A stretch of 64,000 nucleotides of DNA from Prolixibacteraceae bacterium (GCA_019856515.1 CP082230.1:2666001-2730000), one strand, 5' to 3'. Positions 50,585 to 60,023 are shown, counted from the first letter of the stretch. Notes: generated by a model not told the origin, from the letters alone. Translations and numbers: made by a program.

Positions 50585-51617
50585 TTATGTGATAAGTAGC
50601 CATTATGGGGACATGGTCAGAGTTGCTCTCAGTGAAGGTCTTATAGCTATTAGTGGAGATATCATCGGAATGCAAAAGATAGTCAATCCTTACACCAACT
50701 AAATTTCGTCGATAGCTTGCACCATAACCATATCCTCTTTCTACAAAGGAGTCTTCTAATCCTTTTTTTAGAATATGGTAAGTATAAGATGAGGGTGTTG
50801 AATTAAAATCGCCACAAACAAGTACAGCACTAGGGCATGCCGAGACGTGTTCCTTCACTATTCGGGCTTGTTTTGCTCTCACTTTAAATCCTGCATTCAT
50901 CTTCTTAAGGAACTCCTTCCCCTTAATCATACGCTGCTTCTCTGTTTTAAAACGCAGTGTATCGTATAACTTATACTCTGAAGGATTAATCCTAAAAGAT
51001 TGTAGATGGCAGTTGTACACTCTAATCCTAGAGTTATTAATTTCAATATCTGCATAGATGACACTATTATTTGTGTCGCCAATATCGATGCCTTCTTTGT
51101 GTATATACCTATATCTAGAAAGAATGACATTTGATTTACCTGAATGATAGATATAATAACTCTTTCCTCCAATGATCAATTGTTTATTATTTACCAGCCC
51201 AGAGATATTGACTTCTTGTAAACAAACAACATCAGGACTATTCGTCTGTATCAGCTTACCAATATCTTTGTTTATTATCTTATTAGGCGAAATTAATCTA
51301 TGAGATTTAATGTTGTAACTAATTACTTTAAATGGATCAGATTCACCAAATACTTCTCTTGATGCATCGAAACTTAGAAAGTTATTTAAAAGAGGTATAG
51401 AGATTAGTATTGCAATAATTGAGTATCTCTTCTTCAGTCTAGAGTAGAAAAAGATAAATAGTATAACATTTAGTAAAAAAAATAGTGGGAATAGTAGGCT
51501 AAAGAATCCAGAGATACTCAATAAATCTGGGGGAATATGATAACTTAAACTTGACACAATTGTTAGAATAGCTACGACAACCCCGATGAAAGAAATAATT
51601 CCTCTCTTCTTTTTCAT
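50580..51617 (-). CDS. Membrane-anchored endonuclease/exonuclease/phosphatase-family protein
   Basis: A metal-dependent phosphodiesterase-fold enzyme of 345 residues. Two or three N-terminal hydrophobic helices (residues about 8-90) are followed by the EEP domain: VISYNIKSHR, VVCLQEVN (catalytic Glu), VLVCGDFNSTPSS (Asp/Asn) and ESNSDHVPIMATY (catalytic His). Nucleic acid, phospholipid or phosphoinositide could be the substrate. It overlaps the upstream rhomboid gene by 4 nt (ATGA), so it is translationally coupled. It ends the mutL operon. Confidence 0.88.
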   Translation of the reverse strand: MKKKRGIISFIGVVVAILTIVSSLSYHIPPDLLSISGFFSLLFPLFFLLNVILFIFFYSRLKKRYSIIAILISIPLLNNFLSFDASREVFGESDPFKVISYNIKSHRLISPNKIINKDIGKLIQTNSPDVVCLQEVNISGLVNNKQLIIGGKSYYIYHSGKSNVILSRYRYIHKEGIDIGDTNNSVIYADIEINNSRIRVYNCHLQSFRINPSEYKLYDTLRFKTEKQRMIKGKEFLKKMNAGFKVRAKQARIVKEHVSACPSAVLVCGDFNSTPSSYTYHILKKGLEDSFVERGYGYGASYRRNLVGVRIDYLLHSDDISTNSYKTFTESNSDHVPIMATYHIK

Positions 51618-52504
51618 TTCTTGCCCATTTTAAAAAGATGATTTTTCTCTTCTTGTGTTAAACTATCATACCCTGACTTTGCAATCTTATCAAGAATACG
51701 ATTGGTCTCTTTCTCCTTGCTCTTTTTGTTTATGTTATATTGTTGATCGTCCATATCAGATGCTGAACGTCTATATTTTACTTTCATATTTTTAGATGAA
51801 CTACTAAAAATATGAATAATCTTATCAAGAATAGGGTAAATCCAGCTGCCGATATCTTTCCCTTTCTTTAAAAAGTGTATGAATAGATACCCCCAAAGTG
51901 CACCTCCAAGATGTGCGATATTTCCACCTGCATTGTTTGATGTGATCAAAATAGTGGATAGTGCAATATAAAACAGAGCAATATACTTGATCCTTACAGG
52001 ACCTATAAACATCAAATACAATTGATAGTTAGGAGCATATACTGCTGTTGCCACAACGATGGCAAATACCGCTGCCGAAGCACCTAAGAGTATAGAATTA
52101 CTTTGGCTAAATACTCCTAACGAATTGAATGCGATGAGATACAATAATCCACCACAAATACCTCCGATGATATATGTTGATAATAACTTCTTTTGATTTA
52201 GGTATTGCAAGAATATTCTACCAAACCAATAGAGAAAAAGAAGATTTGATAGGATATGAAAGAAGCTATAATGGACGAACATATAGGTGACTAGAGTCCA
52301 TGGTCTATATAGCAAAAGTCCTAAGTCATTAGGAAGTGCTAGATAGTTTAGGATTGTGCCCATAGGAAGCCCCATCAGAAATAGAATGACATCAATTCCT
52401 CGAATCAGGAAAAAGATGATTACATTGATATAGATCAATCTTGTTAAGTAACCACCATTTTTATAAGCGTTGCGAAGCTCATTAAATAAGCTCATCATAA
52501 TCAA
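51614..52504 (-). CDS. Rhomboid-family intramembrane serine protease, second copy
   Basis: A polytopic membrane protease of 296 residues. The catalytic Ser lies in LLGASAAVFAIV (GxSA) and the His in GNIAHLGGALWGYL. The oxyanion region YMFVHYSFFHILSNLLFLYWFG holds the conserved His and Asn. A cytoplasmic tail of about 90 residues follows and ends in charged helices (SYDSLTQEEKNHLFKMG). It overlaps both neighbours by 4 nt, so it is translationally coupled in the mutL operon. The start could be at the second or third Met. Confidence 0.92.
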   Translation of the reverse strand: MIMMSLFNELRNAYKNGGYLTRLIYINVIIFFLIRGIDVILFLMGLPMGTILNYLALPNDLGLLLYRPWTLVTYMFVHYSFFHILSNLLFLYWFGRIFLQYLNQKKLLSTYIIGGICGGLLYLIAFNSLGVFSQSNSILLGASAAVFAIVVATAVYAPNYQLYLMFIGPVRIKYIALFYIALSTILITSNNAGGNIAHLGGALWGYLFIHFLKKGKDIGSWIYPILDKIIHIFSSSSKNMKVKYRRSASDMDDQQYNINKKSKEKETNRILDKIAKSGYDSLTQEEKNHLFKMGKK

Positions 52505-53304
52505 TAAAAGTTATTTCGATTATTACTCCAATATTTAATAAGAATCCATCCAAAAAGCATGCCACCAAGATGTGCAAAATGTGCAATATTACTTCCTGGC
52601 TGCGAAACACCTAGTACTAACTCTAACACTGCATACCCAATAACCATATATTTTGCTTTAATTGGTATGGGTGGGAAGATAAGCATCAACTCAGTATTTG
52701 GAAATAGCATACCAAAAGCCAAAAGAACTCCATATACTGCACCTGAAGCACCTACTGTTGGGATATTAATCTTTATTTCAGATATTCTGTGAACTATGTC
52801 TGGTAGAGTTGCCTTTATTGTCTCTGAGTCAGGATTGTTGGCAAACTCATAAACTAGCTCAGTTAATCCTTTAGATGGGTATTGTATATACTTATGAACA
52901 AAACTTTCAAATAACTGTGGCGTTGGGGTGTTGAGTAATGCTTGTCCAGCTACATTTAATGAATGTAATTCATAGTAGTTAACTAATGTATGTAGAAGTG
53001 CAGCACCTAGTCCAGTAACAAAATAGTATACAAGGAATCTTTTTGAACCCCATACTTGTTCTAGTATCTTACCAAACATCCATAATGCAAACATGTTAAA
53101 GAAGATATGAGATATACTTCCATGCATGAAAAGATGTGTAATAAACTGATGTGGAAAGAAATACTCTGAAGCAGGGATATACAGTGCAAATAGTTTCATG
53201 AATACATCTCCAAATATATAGGAGAGGGCAAACATGATAACATTTGCAAGAAGTAATCCTTTTACAGCAGGAGGGGTATTAGGTAATATACGTTGATAGT
53301 TCAC
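52501..53304 (-). CDS. Rhomboid-family intramembrane serine protease, first copy
   Basis: A membrane protease of 267 residues with six hydrophobic helices. The active-site Ser lies in TVGASGAVYGVLLAFG and the catalytic His in IAHFAHLGGMLFGW. FITHLFMHGSISHIFFNMFALWMFG is the conserved loop-helix. It is larger than the second copy in its first periplasmic loop (about residues 115-180, Asn- and Pro-containing). The two rhomboids are adjacent and coupled, and may have different substrates. mutL precedes it by 17 nt. Confidence 0.92.
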   Translation of the reverse strand: MNYQRILPNTPPAVKGLLLANVIMFALSYIFGDVFMKLFALYIPASEYFFPHQFITHLFMHGSISHIFFNMFALWMFGKILEQVWGSKRFLVYYFVTGLGAALLHTLVNYYELHSLNVAGQALLNTPTPQLFESFVHKYIQYPSKGLTELVYEFANNPDSETIKATLPDIVHRISEIKINIPTVGASGAVYGVLLAFGMLFPNTELMLIFPPIPIKAKYMVIGYAVLELVLGVSQPGSNIAHFAHLGGMLFGWILIKYWSNNRNNFY

Positions 53305-53321
53305 TTGAGATTATTTTCTGG

Positions 53322-55244
53322 TTACTTCAAAAATTTATCTAAATCATCCAGTGCCATGATCTTAAGAACAGGATCTCCCCATGGGGAGATTGTTGGATGA
53401 CTGCAACAGAATAGATCATTAAAGAGTTGTTCAACTTCAGGGTCTTTCATCGCTTTATTATTATGAATACACGATGTCTTGGCCAAGATCTTAGCAACAT
53501 AATTATTGATCTCTTCTTTGATATCAAAAGGTCGACCTTTGACCTCTTCTATAATTCTTTCAAGCAATCCCACAGGGTTTATCTTGCCTAAGATGCTTGG
53601 TATCCCATTGATTATAAAGCCATGATCATTTGCTTGTTGTATGTCAAAACCAAATTTATTTAACTCATCTAGTATTGACTTGAGTACCTCTCCATCCATT
53701 AAGCCTAGCTCAATAGTATGTGGAAAGAGTTGTTGTTGACTAACGGTCTGCTGAGTCTCTACCAGTTGCAAAAAGCCTTCGTACAGAATACGTTGGTGCG
53801 CTTTACGTTGGTCAATAACCATCAATCCTGATTTAACAGGTGTAAGTATATATTTGTTCTTAAGATGTAGAAATCTACCTAATTTAGTATCCTCTTCAAT
53901 ATCCAATGTTTGTTGAACTGCATCACCTTGTTGGTTAAAGAAGGGTTCATTTTGTTCAGCATCGGGAATATCCATTTCAAAAGCTTCAAGGTTGGCCTGA
54001 ATCTCTTGATTGACCTTCTCTGTTTCAACGCCATTATACAATTCATTCCAATTACTCCGATTGTTATTAAAACGTTGGGCATTATTGACTTGATTTGTTG
54101 GTCGAAAATTATTCTCAACACTACGAGAGATGTCAAACGGATTATAGGCTTGATCCACCTCAATTGCAGGTGTAGCCATATCCTCCTGTTCTTGTTCTAA
54201 CAGTGCTGGAATATCTATTGCCCCAGATTGGTCAAACTCAATGGATGGTACAATATTGAATTTTCCTAAACTCTCTCTCACTGCTGCATGAATAATATGC
54301 CATGCCGATTTCTCATCCTCAAACTTAATTTCAGTCTTTGTTGGATGAATATTTACATCAATATTTTGAGGGTCAACTTCAAAGAAGAGAAAATACGCAG
54401 GAATAGTATCACTCGCAATGATATTTTCATAAGCATTGGTTATAGCCTTATGAAAATAAGGGTGTCTCATATAGCGTTGGTTCACAAAAAAGAATTGATC
54501 CCCAGAAGTTTTTCGTGCAAACTTAGGTTGGCCAATATATCCTGTTATTTTGATAATAGAGGTCTCTACCTCTACAGGAATAAGGTTTTGATTGATATTC
54601 TTTCCTAAAAGATTGACAATTCTTTTACGAAGGTTAGACATCGGTAGATCATAAATGATCGAATCATTATGATACAGTCTAAAAGATACATCATGATGAG
54701 ATAAAGCGATACGTTGTACCTCCACCATGATATGTTTTAACTCGGCACGATCCGACTTAAGAAACTTTCTTCTTGCTGGAATATTGTAGAATAGGTTCTT
54801 AATGGTGAAATTACATCCACGTTCACAAACTACCTCCTCTTGTGAACTCACCTCAGATGCACTTATTTGGATGTGTGTTCCAATCTGATCTTCCTCTTTT
54901 CGTGTCTTTAATTCAATCTCAGATACTGCTGCAATAGATGCCAAAGCCTCACCTCTGAACCCCATACTTCGAATAGCAAAAAGATCTTCAGCTTTCTGTA
55001 TCTTAGAAGTTGCATGACGCTCAAAACTAATCCGAGCATCTGTTGGTGACATCCCTTTTCCGTTATCAATAACCTGAATAAGAGTACGCCCTGCATCTTT
55101 AAGATTAATGGTCACCTTAGTAGCACCTGCATCAATTGCATTTTCAACCATCTCTTTTACTACTGACGCAGGTCGTTGGACAACCTCTCCAGCAGCTATT
55201 TGATTCGCAACGGAATCAGGAAGTAAGTGTATGATATCTGACAT
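53322..55244 (-). CDS. mutL: DNA mismatch repair protein MutL
   Basis: Couples mismatch recognition to repair. The 640-residue protein has the GHKL ATPase N-terminus: EMVENAIDAGAT (ATP-binding Glu and Asn), IDNGKGM, HATSKI and GFRGEALASIA. A long linker (about 330-450) is rich in Asn and Gln. The C-terminal dimerisation domain has VIDQRKAHQRILYEG where endonuclease MutL proteins have DQHAxHERxxYE, and SPWGDP in place of CPHGRP. Nicking activity is therefore doubtful (inference). It is preceded by a small membrane protein (18 nt) and followed by two rhomboids. Confidence 0.95.
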   Translation of the reverse strand: MSDIIHLLPDSVANQIAAGEVVQRPASVVKEMVENAIDAGATKVTINLKDAGRTLIQVIDNGKGMSPTDARISFERHATSKIQKAEDLFAIRSMGFRGEALASIAAVSEIELKTRKEEDQIGTHIQISASEVSSQEEVVCERGCNFTIKNLFYNIPARRKFLKSDRAELKHIMVEVQRIALSHHDVSFRLYHNDSIIYDLPMSNLRKRIVNLLGKNINQNLIPVEVETSIIKITGYIGQPKFARKTSGDQFFFVNQRYMRHPYFHKAITNAYENIIASDTIPAYFLFFEVDPQNIDVNIHPTKTEIKFEDEKSAWHIIHAAVRESLGKFNIVPSIEFDQSGAIDIPALLEQEQEDMATPAIEVDQAYNPFDISRSVENNFRPTNQVNNAQRFNNNRSNWNELYNGVETEKVNQEIQANLEAFEMDIPDAEQNEPFFNQQGDAVQQTLDIEEDTKLGRFLHLKNKYILTPVKSGLMVIDQRKAHQRILYEGFLQLVETQQTVSQQQLFPHTIELGLMDGEVLKSILDELNKFGFDIQQANDHGFIINGIPSILGKINPVGLLERIIEEVKGRPFDIKEEINNYVAKILAKTSCIHNNKAMKDPEVEQLFNDLFCCSHPTISPWGDPVLKIMALDDLDKFLK

Positions 55245-55262
55245 CGGTAAACACGTTGAATT

Positions 55263-55565
55263 TTATAAAAAGAACAAGTAAATCAAGATTAACATTACAA
55301 GAATAATGATAAAAACACGTTGATTGGATTTACGTTTCTCATTTCTGCCGAAAGTAAATCCTCCTTTGCTAAGAATTTTTGAATCAGAACGAAAAGATCC
55401 TTTAATACGATTAGTATGAACAGTATCATTATTCGATTCATCTATTTTCAACTCTCTCTTTAAACGTCCCTCTCGTTCTTTTCTTTCCTCTTTTTCTGGA
55501 TCATGAAAACGGTAAGGAATATGAAAAGATCGATTACGAGGCAAGTGGAAAAATTTCATCCCCAT
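55263..55565 (-). CDS. Small basic protein with one C-terminal membrane helix
   Basis: I do not recognise a characterised family. The 100-residue protein is highly charged (PEKEERKEREGRLKREL, then RNEKRKS) and ends in one hydrophobic helix, VFIIILVMLILIYLFFL, so it is probably tail-anchored. A SILSKGGFTFGR-like segment lies near residue 65. It precedes mutL by 18 nt on the same strand and is probably in the same operon. Confidence 0.6.
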   Translation of the reverse strand: MGMKFFHLPRNRSFHIPYRFHDPEKEERKEREGRLKRELKIDESNNDTVHTNRIKGSFRSDSKILSKGGFTFGRNEKRKSNQRVFIIILVMLILIYLFFL

Positions 55566-55861
55566 AAATAGCCTTTTTTATATTTATACAAATATACCTT
55601 TTTTTCCCTACTTTTCTCTCTCATTATGTTAGGAAGATACATTTAGATATATCGTTTTGCAACTGTATTAAAGGAGCTGTTGATAACCAAGCTTCATTTC
55701 TTAGTTTGTGGCCTCCTTATGTTATAGTCTTTATCAAATATATCAAAAAATAGACGAAAGGGGGAGGATAGACATTGGTTTTATATCATGTTTAACGTTT
55801 GTTTTATTCTGAACTAACCATCGATTTCTGTATATTTGTTTGGTTATTAAAGTTATTACAA

Positions 55862-56434
55862 ATGAGGTACGAAAGAGAGGATATCAATAAAGCCATTGAA
55901 GTTATCAAGGCAGGTGGAATCATTCTTTATCCTACAGATACGGTTTGGGGAATTGGGTGTGATGCAACTAACGAAGAAGCCGTTCGAAAGATTTATGAGT
56001 TGAAGAAGCGCGCCGACTCCAAGAGTATGCTAGTTTTAATGGAAAATCCAGGTCTTATTGATCGATATGTTGATCAGATGCCTGAGGTAGCATGGGAGTT
56101 GATTGAAGTGTCAGATAAACCATTGACAATCATATATCCTAATGCGAAGAATTTGGCTGCCAATCTTATCCCTGAAGAGAAAACAGTAGGAATAAGGATC
56201 ACATCAGAAAAATTTACTAGTGATTTGATTAGACGCATGCGTAAGCCTTTAGTGTCTACTTCTGCCAATATTTCGGGAGAACCAACTCCTGCTAATTTTG
56301 ATGAAATATCAGATGAGATAAAGAGTGGTGTGGACTATGTAGTTCAATATCGACAAGATGACACCGAGAAGAAGCAGTCATCCTCAATCATATTGTTAGG
56401 TGCTGGTGGACAGATCGAAATTCTAAGAAAATAA
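55862..56434 (+). CDS. Threonylcarbamoyl-AMP synthase (TsaC/YrdC/Sua5 family)
   Basis: Makes threonylcarbamoyl-AMP from threonine, bicarbonate and ATP for the t6A37 tRNA modification. From MRYEREDIN it has 190 residues, the short TsaC form without the Sua5 C-terminal domain. Motifs: GGIILYPTDTVWGIGCDATN, KKRADSKSMLVLM (the KRxxxKP-like ATP site), VGIRITSEKF and STSANISGEPTP. A frame that extends to 55799 adds a leader not seen in the family. It stands alone and ends before a terminator. Confidence 0.93.
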   Translation: MRYEREDINKAIEVIKAGGIILYPTDTVWGIGCDATNEEAVRKIYELKKRADSKSMLVLMENPGLIDRYVDQMPEVAWELIEVSDKPLTIIYPNAKNLAANLIPEEKTVGIRITSEKFTSDLIRRMRKPLVSTSANISGEPTPANFDEISDEIKSGVDYVVQYRQDDTEKKQSSSIILLGAGGQIEILRK

Positions 56435-56464
56435 AAATAAGGCATCCTATGGATGCCTTATTTT
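56435..56464 (+). terminator. Terminator after the threonylcarbamoyl-AMP synthase gene
   Basis: AATAAGGCATCC and GGATGCCTTATT form a 12-bp perfect stem with a three-base loop, followed by TTTTC, immediately after the stop codon. Confidence 0.88.
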
Positions 56465-56630
56465 CAATTGAATTATGAAATGAACTATAGGGTCCATTGT
56501 GAATATATTTTGTTTATACACGGTACACAAAAATGGATGTGTAGCTTTTCCTGTGGTTATTGTCTCAACTAAGGATAAACAGTATAAAAGGCAAAAATAT
56601 AACTCATTTCATGATTTAGTTGGTACTATT

Positions 56631-57332
56631 CTACTTCTTAATGGTAACCTTACCTTTACCAATTATTTTGGTGTCGATATCAGGGTTTCCTTTATATAAT
56701 ACTTTACCTGAACCAACGATCTTTGCATCGATCTTACCATCACAGGTAATCTCACAAACTCCTGATCCAGAGATTTTAATGTTAGCTTTCTTTGTTGGTA
56801 TTGCAAGACCAAAGAAATCTCCTGATCCCGATATGAATGCTTTAAAATCTTTTACCTCTGTACAGTGGTTGACTTTAATCGATCCCGATCCCTTTACAGT
56901 GACATCCATCTTCTCTGTCTTAAGATAATCGATAGTGATGTCTCCACTTCCATTAAGATTAAGGTCAACAATACGCGAGTCTAATTCATCTTCTACTTTT
57001 ATTGAACCTGAACCATCTACGTTTAAAGATTCGATATTAGGACCTGTGACATAGATTTCAACCAAGCCAGGTTCCCAATCTTTAAGCCATCTGTCATTAT
57101 TAGAATACTTTACGATCAAGCTACGGTCTTTGACTTCCGTTATCACCTTTGACATGGTGCTTGATTTGGCAACTTTAATCTCTACTGATTGCACATCATC
57201 TTGTACAAAATGAAGTTGCGCTTCAATCTTTAATGTAATTTCAGAGAAAGGTTCAAGCTCTCTTTTCTCTATTTTCTGTGCTTGTGCTACTCCTAATAGC
57301 ATAACAAGCAATGATGTAATAAATAGTCTCAT
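56631..57332 (-). CDS. Head-GIN-domain (DUF2807) exported protein
   Basis: A secreted or cell-surface protein of 233 residues with no known enzymatic role. A signal peptide (MRLFITSLLVMLLGVAQAQ) is followed by a right-handed beta-helix-like domain. This has a repeated GSG turn: VDGSGSIKV, LNGSGDITI, VKGSGSIKV, ISGSGDFFG, ISGSGVCEI, IVGSGKVLY, IIGKGKVTI, spaced about every 20 residues. This is the DUF2807/GIN fold. I chose the ATG at 57332, which gives a clean signal peptide and avoids overlap with rimM. It lies 19 nt downstream of rimM and is probably co-transcribed. Confidence 0.88.
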   Translation of the reverse strand: MRLFITSLLVMLLGVAQAQKIEKRELEPFSEITLKIEAQLHFVQDDVQSVEIKVAKSSTMSKVITEVKDRSLIVKYSNNDRWLKDWEPGLVEIYVTGPNIESLNVDGSGSIKVEDELDSRIVDLNLNGSGDITIDYLKTEKMDVTVKGSGSIKVNHCTEVKDFKAFISGSGDFFGLAIPTKKANIKISGSGVCEITCDGKIDAKIVGSGKVLYKGNPDIDTKIIGKGKVTIKK

Positions 57333-57351
57333 GATGTAATGTGGTTTATTG

Positions 57352-57891
57352 CTATTCATTTAATTCAAGCAATCCCTCTGGCAGATCGACTAAAATCTTC
57401 CTTTGTTCATGCATAATATTTTTTACCATCTCCGTGTTGAATGGAATCATGTTCTCATCACCATCTATCTCAATAACAAGGATGATATTACCAGAAAAGT
57501 CATCCACTCGGATTACCTCTCCAAGGTCTCCCTTGTCAGCATCTTCTACATCATACCCTTCTAAGATAGAGTAGTCCAAAACCTCTTCATCGATAATTAA
57601 ATCCTCATTGAAGACATATATCTTACAACCAACATAAGGATCGACAGCATCGACGTCATCATAAGTTTGGAAGGCGATGTTAGCCGTCTCACTTGTTCTA
57701 TATCTTAAGGTATCCTCTTCAACCATAAAAGGAACCAATCCCCCTTCAATCTCTAAGAAGAGAAAGTCTACTTCATCAAGAGTATCTCCATAAGATGGAC
57801 TAAATTTTACGACAACTTCACCTTGTAAACCATGGGTCTTTAGTATGAACCCAATAGAGGTGCATTCTGCTATATCTATATCACGACACAT
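57352..57891 (-). CDS. rimM: Ribosome maturation factor RimM
   Basis: Binds S19 and helps to assemble the head of the 30S subunit. The 179-residue protein has the N-terminal RimM domain (IGFILKTHGLQGEVVVKF, FLFLEIEGGLVPFMVEE) and the C-terminal PRC-barrel domain (YDVEDADKGDLGEVIRVDDFSGNIILVIEIDGDENMIPF, then ILVDLPEGLLEL). It follows rpsP by 148 nt on the same strand. The strong terminator between them suggests that rimM has its own promoter or is expressed by read-through. Confidence 0.93.
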   Translation of the reverse strand: MCRDIDIAECTSIGFILKTHGLQGEVVVKFSPSYGDTLDEVDFLFLEIEGGLVPFMVEEDTLRYRTSETANIAFQTYDDVDAVDPYVGCKIYVFNEDLIIDEEVLDYSILEGYDVEDADKGDLGEVIRVDDFSGNIILVIEIDGDENMIPFNTEMVKNIMHEQRKILVDLPEGLLELNE

Positions 57892-57948
57892 ATCTCTGTA
57901 TTAATTCCGTTGAAACAGTGGATAAAAAATAATGATTTATACAAAAAT

Positions 57949-57979
57949 AAAAAAGGCGATGGAATTCCATCGCCTTTTA
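57949..57979 (-). terminator. Terminator between rpsP and rimM
   Basis: AAAAGGCGATGGAATTCCATCGCCTTTT is a perfect palindrome, followed by T on the minus strand. It ends the rpsP transcript. Confidence 0.85.
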
Positions 57980-58039
57980 TACTTTAAATAATTTATCTGA
58001 AAGACATCTGTCGATGCAGATGTAGATCTAGTCGATAAA

Positions 58040-58579
58040 TTAAGCTTCTGCAGTATCTGCGTTCGCTTCAGCTTCAGGTGCAGCCTCTGCTTGCGCAGCA
58101 GCAGCAGCTTCAGCAGCAGCATCTGCTTTTCTCTTCGCCAACTCTTGTGTGCGAGCTTCTTTGATTTCAGCTTCTTTAGCTAGTTTTTCAGCTTTCACTG
58201 AATCTTTAGCTGCAGTAAGAGCATCTTTGCCTGCTTGTTGCTTAGCTGTTTTAGCTAATTTCCAAGCTTCAAATTTTGCTTCTGCTGCTGCTTCATCAAA
58301 TGCTCCTTTTTTCACACCACCAAGAACGTGTTTCTTGAAAAGAACTCCCTCTTCAGAAAGGATTGATCTTGCAGTGTCAGTTGGTTGAGCTCCTTTTAGC
58401 ATCCAGTTTAGAGCTTTGTCAAAATCAAGCTCGATGGTAGCAGGATTAGTGTTTGGATTATATGATCCAATTCTTTCAATGTACTTACCATCACGTGGTG
58501 CCCTGCTATTAGCTACAACAATGTAGTAATAGGCATTTCTTTTACGACCGTGTCGTGCTAAACGAATTTTAACTGGCAT
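58040..58579 (-). CDS. rpsP: 30S ribosomal protein S16 with long Ala-rich tail
   Basis: A small-subunit ribosomal protein. The first ~80 residues are the S16 fold: [42 protein letters not shown], then [21 protein letters not shown]16 is usually about 80-90 residues; here ~95 more follow, a helical Lys/Ala/Glu tail ([16 protein letters not shown]) ending [14 protein letters not shown]. Such tails are common in Bacteroidota S16. A TACCTTTG -7 box (58623-58630, minus strand) lies 44 nt upstream. Confidence 0.96.
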   Translation of the reverse strand: MPVKIRLARHGRKRNAYYYIVVANSRAPRDGKYIERIGSYNPNTNPATIELDFDKALNWMLKGAQPTDTARSILSEEGVLFKKHVLGGVKKGAFDEAAAEAKFEAWKLAKTAKQQAGKDALTAAKDSVKAEKLAKEAEIKEARTQELAKRKADAAAEAAAAAQAEAAPEAEANADTAEA

Positions 58580-58622
58580 AATGAAAAATGCTTAATAATA
58601 ATAAACTAATTAATTTGCGATG

Positions 58623-58630
58623 CAAAGGTA
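58623..58630 (-). promoter_or_regulatory. -7 box of the rpsP promoter
   Basis: TACCTTTG on the minus strand matches TAnnTTTG exactly. The -33 position holds only a weak AATTTTAG-like sequence. Confidence 0.5.
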
Positions 58631-58779
58631 GTACATTTTCCTAAAATTATGCCATTATTATCTCTTTATTGCGTTAAAAAACAATATTATAAAGGCTGAA
58701 TATTTGATTTTTATTCTTGGAAATCAATGGGCTGACATTAAATTTGTATTTTTGCATTACAGATGGGAAAATATTGAGA

Positions 58780-59583
58780 ATGGACCAAAACAACAATAAT
58801 ATGAAACAAACCTTGGAGACTTTAGTGATATTCATCGCTTTAATGATGCTTAATTCATGTACTTCTTCTTCCTCTCTAGATTGGGACGTAGATGTATATA
58901 CAAAAATACGTAAAGATGGAAATGATACACTATACGCTCTAACTGCTTATGCTTATTCTTATCAGAATATAGCCAATGTGACATTGGATGTTCCTGCATA
59001 TACCAATGAGGAGGACGAATATATTCAATCTAAGACATTGTTAATGTCGAAATTCGTAGGACAGGATAAGTCATGGATTCTTCCTACCAATAATGGCTCA
59101 TATGTGAAAGAGTTTCCGGTAATAGGGACTTATCAATTTTCAGCAACGAATGTGGATGATAGTAGCTCGGGAGTAAAAGAGAATACTCTGGGACAATCTA
59201 TTGTGCTCCCAACAGAAATATATACCATTGTATATGATGCTGAAAACAACAGTTATAAGCTAACGTGGAATTGGATGACAAGTGCTGCGAACTATAGAGC
59301 CTATGTCTATAAAGGAGATGTGATGCTAAGTCAATCTTCTCTCTCGAGGGATCCAAATGGAGTAATAACACTTACGGATGGTAAAGGCTATAACAATGTA
59401 GAGGTCAATAATGGAGATGCTGTCATGTTTGAGATCGTAGGGAATGTCTATGAAAGTGCTTCCTCTACAAGGCTTCAGTCTCAAGCATCCATGACCTACA
59501 ATCTAAACTGGGGGGAAAGTTATACCTCTCCATCAGCACCCGCCGCGTCGTCTTCTGCCGCTACCACATCTAGTGCACGATAG
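58780..59583 (+). CDS. Lipoprotein of unknown function
   Basis: I do not recognise the family. From the ATG at 58780 it has 267 residues; MKQTLETLVIFIALMMLNSC at 58801 is a good lipoprotein signal with lipobox LNSC. The mature part is polar and looks like beta-sandwich or fibronectin-like modules (YKLTWNWMTSAANYRAYVYKGD resembles a type III turn), ending in a Ser/Ala-rich tail. A frame starting at 58717 adds an implausible leader. Its last 64 nt overlap the 3' end of the convergent recX gene. Confidence 0.75.
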   Translation: MDQNNNNMKQTLETLVIFIALMMLNSCTSSSSLDWDVDVYTKIRKDGNDTLYALTAYAYSYQNIANVTLDVPAYTNEEDEYIQSKTLLMSKFVGQDKSWILPTNNGSYVKEFPVIGTYQFSATNVDDSSSGVKENTLGQSIVLPTEIYTIVYDAENNSYKLTWNWMTSAANYRAYVYKGDVMLSQSSLSRDPNGVITLTDGKGYNNVEVNNGDAVMFEIVGNVYESASSTRLQSQASMTYNLNWGESYTSPSAPAASSSAATTSSAR

Positions 59584-60023
59584 ATCTCATCTATCTGGAA
59601 TCCTCGTCCAGCAGCATATCGCATCAACTTTTGCTTCTCTTCCCATGGATTCACACTCTTTAGACTTCTACGTTTTTTAAGTAGTAGTCTAACGAGTTGT
59701 TCATTATATTGCTCTTTATCCATCTCTTCCCACACCATTTGGAACAGATCTGAAGAGATGTGCTTCTGCTGTAGGTTAAACCACACCTTCTGTTTTCCCC
59801 ACCCATTAAATGTGAGTTTATCTTTTACATAGTAGCGCACAAAACGCTCTTGATCGATAAATTTCTCTTCAAGCAGGCGTTCAATAATGGCATCTACGTC
59901 ATCCTGATCCATTCCCCATTGATAGAGCTTCTTCTCAATATCAAAAACACACTTCTCTGCTTTGCTACATAAAGCAGCGACTCTCTGTAATGCTTGCTCT
60001 TTTGTATACACTCTCATTCCCAT
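59520..60023 (-). CDS. recX: Regulatory protein RecX
   Basis: Inhibits RecA filament activity. The 167-residue protein is made of RecX three-helix repeats: RVAALCSKAEKCVFDIEKKLYQWG, VDAIIERLLEEKFIDQERFVRYYVKDKLTFNGWGKQKVWFNLQQK and then EEMDKEQYNEQLVRLLLKKRRSL. The C-terminus is acidic and Ala-rich (VVAAEDDAAGADGEV) and overlaps the convergent lipoprotein gene by 64 nt. prmC lies one base upstream, so the two genes are co-transcribed. Confidence 0.9.
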   Translation of the reverse strand: MGMRVYTKEQALQRVAALCSKAEKCVFDIEKKLYQWGMDQDDVDAIIERLLEEKFIDQERFVRYYVKDKLTFNGWGKQKVWFNLQQKHISSDLFQMVWEEMDKEQYNEQLVRLLLKKRRSLKSVNPWEEKQKLMRYAAGRGFQIDEIYRALDVVAAEDDAAGADGEV

